A stretch of DNA of 28,402 bases, from assembly GCA_964651385.1 (NCBI GenBank), contig CAZYYM010000039.1:1-28402 (forward strand). Reading direction: 5' to 3'. The DNA comes from GCA-001735895 sp964651385 (GTDB lineage Bacteria > Pseudomonadota > Gammaproteobacteria > GCA-001735895). The notes beneath the pieces are model-generated. The model was not told the origin of the DNA. It worked only from the letters and a program-made list of their open reading frames with translations, and searched no databases. Made by a program: the position numbers and the translations under genes. Shown one piece after another: positions 24,106 through 28,402 of this stretch (position 1 is the first letter of the stretch; each line of letters begins with the position of its first letter).

Positions 24106-24391
24106 CTATAAATTTTTATTGCTGGACTTGACCTCTCGGGCTTCGACAAAACGGGTATGAAATTCGTAATGATGATGGATTGAGGAAATATTGAATGCCG
24201 GTATCGACAGGGAGTCGTTTCGGCTTTCGAACGGGGCGGCTAATGGGTGTTCTGATTGTTGGAGGCTATTGAGCCGCTCAGTGAGCCTCTCAACTCTGAC
24301 GCGAATGTATGCGTGCCAGGCTTTCTCAGCATTACCATTTGCCTGTGTAAGAACCTTTGCCCAAAGCGCTTCATCTCCGGTTCCGGGGTCG
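24106..24391 (-). pseudogene. Start-less coding remnant abutting the assembly gap
   Basis: An open minus-strand frame runs from the gap edge to TAG at 24106-24108. Its first part reads DEALWAKVLTQANGNAEKAW then HAYIRVRVERL, which has the look of a real helical protein end (a short motif seen at the C-termini of some small bacterial proteins). The rest (from about LNSLQQSEHP) looks like read-through. If the gap is closed by the 14-base overlap of its two edges, the frame meets a TAA about 14 codons before DEALW with no start codon. So it is probably a broken gene, though a CDS continuing into missing sequence cannot be ruled out. Confidence 0.35.
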
Positions 24392-24505
24392 NNNNNNNNN
24401 NNNNNNNNNNNNNNNNNNNNNNNNNNNNNNNNNNNNNNNNNNNNNNNNNNNNNNNNNNNNNNNNNNNNNNNNNNNNNNNNNNNNNNNNNNNCGGTTCCGG
24501 GGTCG
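24378..24505. repeat. Identical 14-bp sequence on both sides of the gap
   Basis: CGGTTCCGGGGTCG ends the left side (24378-24391) and begins the right side (24492-24505). It continues on the right as GGTCT. This suggests either two contig ends that simply overlap or a collapsed repeat. The GTTCCGGGGTC-GGTCT pattern recalls flanks of RAYT/IS200-like elements as I remember them; not verifiable here. Confidence 0.55.
24392..24491. other. Assembly gap (100 N)
   Basis: Exactly 100 undetermined bases, the conventional length for a gap of unknown size. Nothing can be said about its content. The 261 bp from the gap to the icmF stop (24492-24752) shows no gene I can support. Confidence 0.99.
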
Positions 24506-24752
24506 GGTCTATAATTTAGGATGATACGTATTGATTAGTTTGCTTTGTGTCGGTCGGCGAGATGCGCAAACATAGTAATCGACAGGTATCAGGGCGCAAA
24601 TTCAAAGGTTGCTTGATAAAATACCCTGCGCCTCGAATATTTCCTTCTGCATAATTATCATTCACTAATTTGGTATTTCCACTGACGTTCCAAAAGCAGG
24701 CACTTACTATTACAGGCATAGGAAATTCACCAGAAATTTACCCGCCGAGGGA

Positions 24753-27700
24753 CTACATATTCCTTCGGTATTGCCCACCCACTTCAAACAGCGCATTACT
24801 GATTTCGCCGAGTGAGCAATATCGCACCGCGTTTACCAGCTCGGTAAAAATATTCTCGCTGTTTATAGCCGCGAGACGAACCTTTTCCAGTGCCTCACTG
24901 GAAGAACTTGCATGGCTGGACTGAAATTCGCGTAAACGTTTAATTTGGCTGAGCTTTTCTTCTTCAGTAGATCGTGCCAGTTCGATTTCGTATTCTTCAT
25001 TGCCATTCGGGTTAAGGAAAGTATTGACGCCTATAATGGGTAGAGAACCATCGTGTTTACGGTGTTCGTATAGCATCGATTCATCCTGAATTTTGCCACG
25101 CTGGTAACCGGTTTCCATAGCGCCGAGTACACCACCGCGCTCGGAGATACGTTCGAATTCCTGTAGCACCGCTTCTTCGACGAGGTCGGTGAGTTGCTCG
25201 ATAATGAACGATCCCTGGTTCGGGTTTTCATTCTTGCTCAATCCCCATTCGTTATTGATAATGAGCTGAATCGCCAGCGCGCGGCGCACCGAATCACCAG
25301 TCGGTGTGGTTATGGCCTCGTCAAAGGCATTGGTGTGCAGGCTGTTGCAGTTATCGTAAACCGCGATCAACGCCTGCAACGTCGTGCGAATATCGTTGAA
25401 ATCCATTTCCTGCGCGTGTAAAGAGCGGCCCGAGGTCTGGATGTGATACTTGAGTTTCTGGCTGCGCTCGCTGGCGCCGTATTTGTCGCGCAATGCGGTA
25501 GCCCAGATGCGTCGCGCCACGCGCCCCATCACGGTGTACTCCGGGTCCATTCCGTTGCTGAAAAAGAATGATAGATTAGCGGCGAAATCATCTATGTGCA
25601 TGCCTCGGGCGAGATAGGTTTCGACATAGGTAAAACCGTTTGCCAGTGTGAATGCGAGCTGAGAGATGGGATTTGCACCCGCCTCGGCAATGTGATAGCC
25701 GGAGATCGATACCGAATAAAAATTGCGGATTTTGTGGTCAACAAAATACTGCTGGATGTCCCCCATCATCTTTAAGGCAAACTCGGTCGAAAATATACAG
25801 GTATTCTGTCCCTGGTCTTCTTTAAGAATATCGGCCTGTACCGTACCGCGAATATTCTCCAGCGCCCAGGTGCGAATTTTCTCGATTTCCTGGTCGGTTG
25901 GGGCTCGCTTGTTATCGGTTGCGAATTTGGCAATCTGCTGCTCAATGGCGGTATTTAAATACATCGCCAGAATCACCGGTGCGGGACCGTTAATGGTCAT
26001 GGATACGGAAGTCGAAGGGCTGCACAGGTCGAAATCTCGGTAAAGTACTTTCATGTCCTCCAGGGTGGCGATGGAAACACCGGAATTACCCACTTTGCCG
26101 TAAATGTCCGGGCGCTCATTGGGGTCACAACCATATAAGGTCACTGAATCAAATGCGGTTGACAAGCGCTTGGCATTTGAGTGTTCGGAAAGTTTTTTGA
26201 AGCGCTGGTTGGTTCGAAATGCATCCCCTTCGCCGGCAAACATGCGCGTCGGGTCTTCCCCTTCGCGTTTAAAAGCAAATACGCCTGCGGTGAACGGAAA
26301 GCTGCCGGGCAGATTTTCAAGCATCAACCACTTGAGCAGGTCACCTTGATCGGAATAACACGGTAAAGAGACTTTAGGGACACGGGTCCCGGAAAGGGTT
26401 TCGTATTTCAAGCTCGTGCGGATCTCTCGATCCCTGATTTTGACAACGTATTCGTCGCCAGCGTAACTGTGTTGGATATCAGGCCATTGATCCAGTAACC
26501 TCTTGGATGAACCATCCAGTGAGTTGTCCTTTTCGGCAATGAGCCGGTCAAGCGAAGAAGTAGATTCGCCCAACATCGCCTTCGAAGCAAGCAATTGCTG
26601 TCGTTCCCGAGCAATAATCGATTGTTGGTCTACGTGTTTGCGATAACCACGAACTGTGTCGGCAATTTCCGCCAGATAACGCACGCGTTCCGGCGGTACG
26701 ATGACATTCTGCCGGGTCGATTTCCTTGTGGATACGCTCGGCAGTCGGGTTTTCTCGGTTTTTAATCCAAGCTCGGTCAGTTTTTGCAGAAGGGCCTGAT
26801 AAAGCGCGGTGACGCCATCGTCGTGGAAAGTCGATGCCATGGTACCAAAAACCGGCATTTCCTCGGTAGGTTTGGAAAATGCTTCGCGGTTACGCTGCAC
26901 TTGTTTGCAAACATCGCGATAGGCGTCTTCGGCGCCTTTGCGATCGAATTTATTGATTGCAACGACATCGGCAAAGTCGAGCATGTCGATTTTTTCGAGC
27001 TGGCTTTGCGCACCGAATTCCGGTGTCATGACATATAACGATGCATCGACCAGCGGTACGATGGCGGCGTCACCCTGACCGATACCGGGTGTTTCGACGA
27101 TAATAAAATGAAAATCATAGAGCTTGCAGGCGGCAATAATGTCGCGCACAACATCGGGAATCTCGCCTACTGAATCCCGCGTGGCAATCGATCGCATAAA
27201 TATATTGTCGTGGCTGATTGCATTCATGCGAATACGGTCACCAAGTAGCGAACCGCCGGTCTTACGTCGTGTTGGATCGATGGCGATGATGGCTATTTTC
27301 AGGTTGTCTGCATGGCCGAGCCTGAATCGACGAATCAATTCATCGGTCAGCGAAGATTTACCAGAGCCGCCGGTACCGGTTATTCCGAGTACGGGAGTCG
27401 ATTGATGTTTCCCGATATCGATAATTTCCTTACGAAAAGATTTTGACAGATTATTGTTTTCCAGTGCGGTAATCAGACTGGATAGTGTACGCTTATCGCC
27501 GCGGTCTAGGGCTTCGATGGATTTAGCCGCCTGCATACCTGGATCAAACTGGCAACGCTCGATCATATCGCAAATCATGCCCTGCAGCCCCATCTTCTGT
27601 CCGTCTTCGGGGGTGTAGATTCGGGTGACACCATAGGTTTCGAGTTCTGCTATTTCAGCGGGAATGATCACGCCTCCACCACCGGCGAATATGCGGATAT

Positions 27701-28001
27701 CTGCACGGTTATTGGCCTTTAACCTATCGACCATGTATTTTAAATATTCGACATGACCACCTTGATAGGAGCTAAGGGCGATGCCCTGTACGTCTTCCTG
27801 TATCGCCGCATCGACTATTTCCGCCACCGAGCGATTGTGGCCGAGGTGAATCACTTCTGCACCGGAAGCCTGTAGAATGCGGCGCATAATATTAATTGCC
27901 GCATCGTGCCCGTCGAATAAACTCGCGGCGGTGACGAAGCGTGTTTTATGGTCCTTCGCCGGGGTGGCTATGGCCTGTATTTTCGGTTCTGCGCTGGGCA
28001 T
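24753..28001 (-). CDS. icmF: Fused isobutyryl-CoA mutase IcmF (B12-dependent, with built-in G-protein chaperone)
   Basis: A 1082-residue, full-length IcmF. Order of domains: B12-binding (residues 20-150; SLFDGHDAA, with His32 as the lower cobalt ligand), MeaI-like GTPase (P-loop GTGGSGKS at 209-216, ETPGIGQGD switch, NKFD specificity motif), then the TIM-barrel mutase (about 560-1082). It interconverts isobutyryl-CoA and n-butyryl-CoA using adenosylcobalamin; some homologues also act on isovaleryl/pivalyl-CoA. The segment GQNTCIF has Gln732 where methylmalonyl-CoA mutases have the carboxylate-binding Arg (RNTYIF), which supports an uncharged acyl substrate. ATG 28001 follows AGGAG at eight bases. 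It is divergent from the LiuR-like regulator over a shared operator. Confidence 0.95.
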   Translation of the reverse strand: MPSAEPKIQAIATPAKDHKTRFVTAASLFDGHDAAINIMRRILQASGAEVIHLGHNRSVAEIVDAAIQEDVQGIALSSYQGGHVEYLKYMVDRLKANNRADIRIFAGGGGVIIPAEIAELETYGVTRIYTPEDGQKMGLQGMICDMIERCQFDPGMQAAKSIEALDRGDKRTLSSLITALENNNLSKSFRKEIIDIGKHQSTPVLGITGTGGSGKSSLTDELIRRFRLGHADNLKIAIIAIDPTRRKTGGSLLGDRIRMNAISHDNIFMRSIATRDSVGEIPDVVRDIIAACKLYDFHFIIVETPGIGQGDAAIVPLVDASLYVMTPEFGAQSQLEKIDMLDFADVVAINKFDRKGAEDAYRDVCKQVQRNREAFSKPTEEMPVFGTMASTFHDDGVTALYQALLQKLTELGLKTEKTRLPSVSTRKSTRQNVIVPPERVRYLAEIADTVRGYRKHVDQQSIIARERQQLLASKAMLGESTSSLDRLIAEKDNSLDGSSKRLLDQWPDIQHSYAGDEYVVKIRDREIRTSLKYETLSGTRVPKVSLPCYSDQGDLLKWLMLENLPGSFPFTAGVFAFKREGEDPTRMFAGEGDAFRTNQRFKKLSEHSNAKRLSTAFDSVTLYGCDPNERPDIYGKVGNSGVSIATLEDMKVLYRDFDLCSPSTSVSMTINGPAPVILAMYLNTAIEQQIAKFATDNKRAPTDQEIEKIRTWALENIRGTVQADILKEDQGQNTCIFSTEFALKMMGDIQQYFVDHKIRNFYSVSISGYHIAEAGANPISQLAFTLANGFTYVETYLARGMHIDDFAANLSFFFSNGMDPEYTVMGRVARRIWATALRDKYGASERSQKLKYHIQTSGRSLHAQEMDFNDIRTTLQALIAVYDNCNSLHTNAFDEAITTPTGDSVRRALAIQLIINNEWGLSKNENPNQGSFIIEQLTDLVEEAVLQEFERISERGGVLGAMETGYQRGKIQDESMLYEHRKHDGSLPIIGVNTFLNPNGNEEYEIELARSTEEEKLSQIKRLREFQSSHASSSSEALEKVRLAAINSENIFTELVNAVRYCSLGEISNALFEVGGQYRRNM

Positions 28002-28088
28002 GCTGATTTCTCCTTTTCACCTTCCCGCAATGTAGAAAAGTGATTCAGGTTGATTTGTACCGCATAGAAAATTAGTGTACATTACCTT

Positions 28089-28104
28089 ACGTTTACGTTA
28101 ACGT
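28089..28104. promoter_or_regulatory. LiuR-like operator in the icmF/merR divergent promoter
   Basis: ACGTTTACGTTAACGT differs at one base from the site at 22281-22296. For icmF it overlaps a good -35 TTGACG (28102-28107, minus strand) with a 17-bp spacer to TAATGT (28079-28084). For the regulator gene it lies between TTACCT (28082-28087) and AATAAT (28106-28111), an 18-bp spacer. Both genes are therefore likely controlled from it. Confidence 0.7.
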
Positions 28105-28130
28105 CAATAATAAGACGAACAGGAGAGAAC

Positions 28131-28402
28131 GTGGCAAAAGATGCGACTTATACTATCGGCGAATTGGCCAGCGAGTTTGATGTCACTTCACGAGCCCTGC
28201 GGCTTTACGAGGAATCGGAATTGCTGGCGCCCAGACGCGAGGGCACCAGGCGTATCTATGCGGAACGGGACAGGGTCCGTTTACGCCTCATTCTTCGTGC
28301 CAAACGCCTGGGCTGGTCGCTGGCCGAAGTAAAAGAAATTTTTGACCTGTATGATTCCAGCCACGGCAAAGAAGCCCAACTGGTGTTGTTACTGGAAAAA
28401 CT
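28131..28402 (+). CDS. liuR: MerR-family transcriptional regulator, LiuR-like (partial, runs off the window)
   Basis: The first 90 codons of a MerR-family regulator; the 3' end lies beyond the window. The winged-helix DNA-binding part is complete: YTIGELASEFDVTSRALRLY, EESELLAPRREGTRRIY, then RLRLILRAKRLGWSLAEVKE. The following IFDLYDSSHGKEAQLVLLLE resembles LiuR, which represses or tunes leucine/isovalerate and fatty-acid catabolic genes in proteobacteria. Start is GTG 28131 with AGGAGA four bases upstream. A LiuR-type palindrome sits in its own promoter and in that of icmF, and a near-copy drives the Liv/acyl-CoA ligase operon. Family is certain; the LiuR sub-assignment is probable. Confidence 0.82.
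   Translation, partial: MAKDATYTIGELASEFDVTSRALRLYEESELLAPRREGTRRIYAERDRVRLRLILRAKRLGWSLAEVKEIFDLYDSSHGKEAQLVLLLEK

Noticed and set aside
24516..24719. 67-codon minus-strand frame between the gap and icmF
   Set aside because: No ribosome site, no recognisable family, and composition typical of chance frames in AT-rich spacer.
24753..28001. Methylmalonyl-CoA mutase as the identity of the B12 mutase
   Set aside because: Gln732 replaces the succinyl-binding Arg, and the in-line GTPase domain between B12 and mutase domains is specific to IcmF.

Overview
The window looks like chromosome from a Gram-negative, quinone-using gammaproteobacterium. The grounds are an outer-membrane porin, a lipobox lipoprotein, an FNR-type site in front of ubiquinone genes (ubiU/ubiV/ubiT), LiuR-like operator palindromes, and a methyl-accepting chemotaxis protein. 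No tRNA, rRNA, CRISPR array or intact mobile element was seen. There is one 100-N assembly gap (24392-24491).

Left third (1-11400). A chemoreceptor gene is followed by a divergent tetR / DUF2852-type membrane gene pair that shares two copies of an operator-like sequence. A 450-bp stretch holds what looks like a decayed IS200/RAYT-type transposase fragment, then dsdA (D-serine ammonia-lyase). On the minus strand a crotonase gene is translationally coupled (ATGA overlap) to a nucleoside-diphosphate-forming acyl-CoA synthetase. Beside it lies the severed C-terminal end of a GGDEF domain. Next come ubiU-ubiV, divergent from ubiT, with a perfect TTGAT-N4-ATCAA FNR box between them. This is the O2-independent ubiquinone module. 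A small lipoprotein gene and a porin gene with a terminator follow.

Middle (12745-22186, all minus strand). This is an eight-gene, tightly packed operon. In transcription order it encodes a long-chain-type acyl-CoA synthetase, LivG, LivH, LivM, a periplasmic binding protein, LivF, a PaaK-like acyl-CoA ligase, and a CaiB/AMACR-family protein. A complete branched-chain-amino-acid-type ABC importer is therefore embedded among CoA-activating and CoA-handling enzymes. This suggests import of a carboxylic acid followed by CoA activation, rather than amino-acid uptake.

Right third (22200-28402). The operon's upstream region carries three perfect palindromes. One (ACGTTTACGTAAACGT) is 15/16 identical to a site between divergent icmF (fused isobutyryl-CoA mutase) and a LiuR-like MerR regulator gene that runs off the window. 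A 3-hydroxybutyryl-CoA dehydrogenase and a 94-residue unknown protein lie between. Inferred picture: a LiuR-like regulon that imports a (possibly branched) acid, activates it, adjusts alpha-methyl stereochemistry, and rearranges isobutyryl-CoA to n-butyryl-CoA for beta-oxidation. The individual families are well supported; the joint pathway and substrate are inference.
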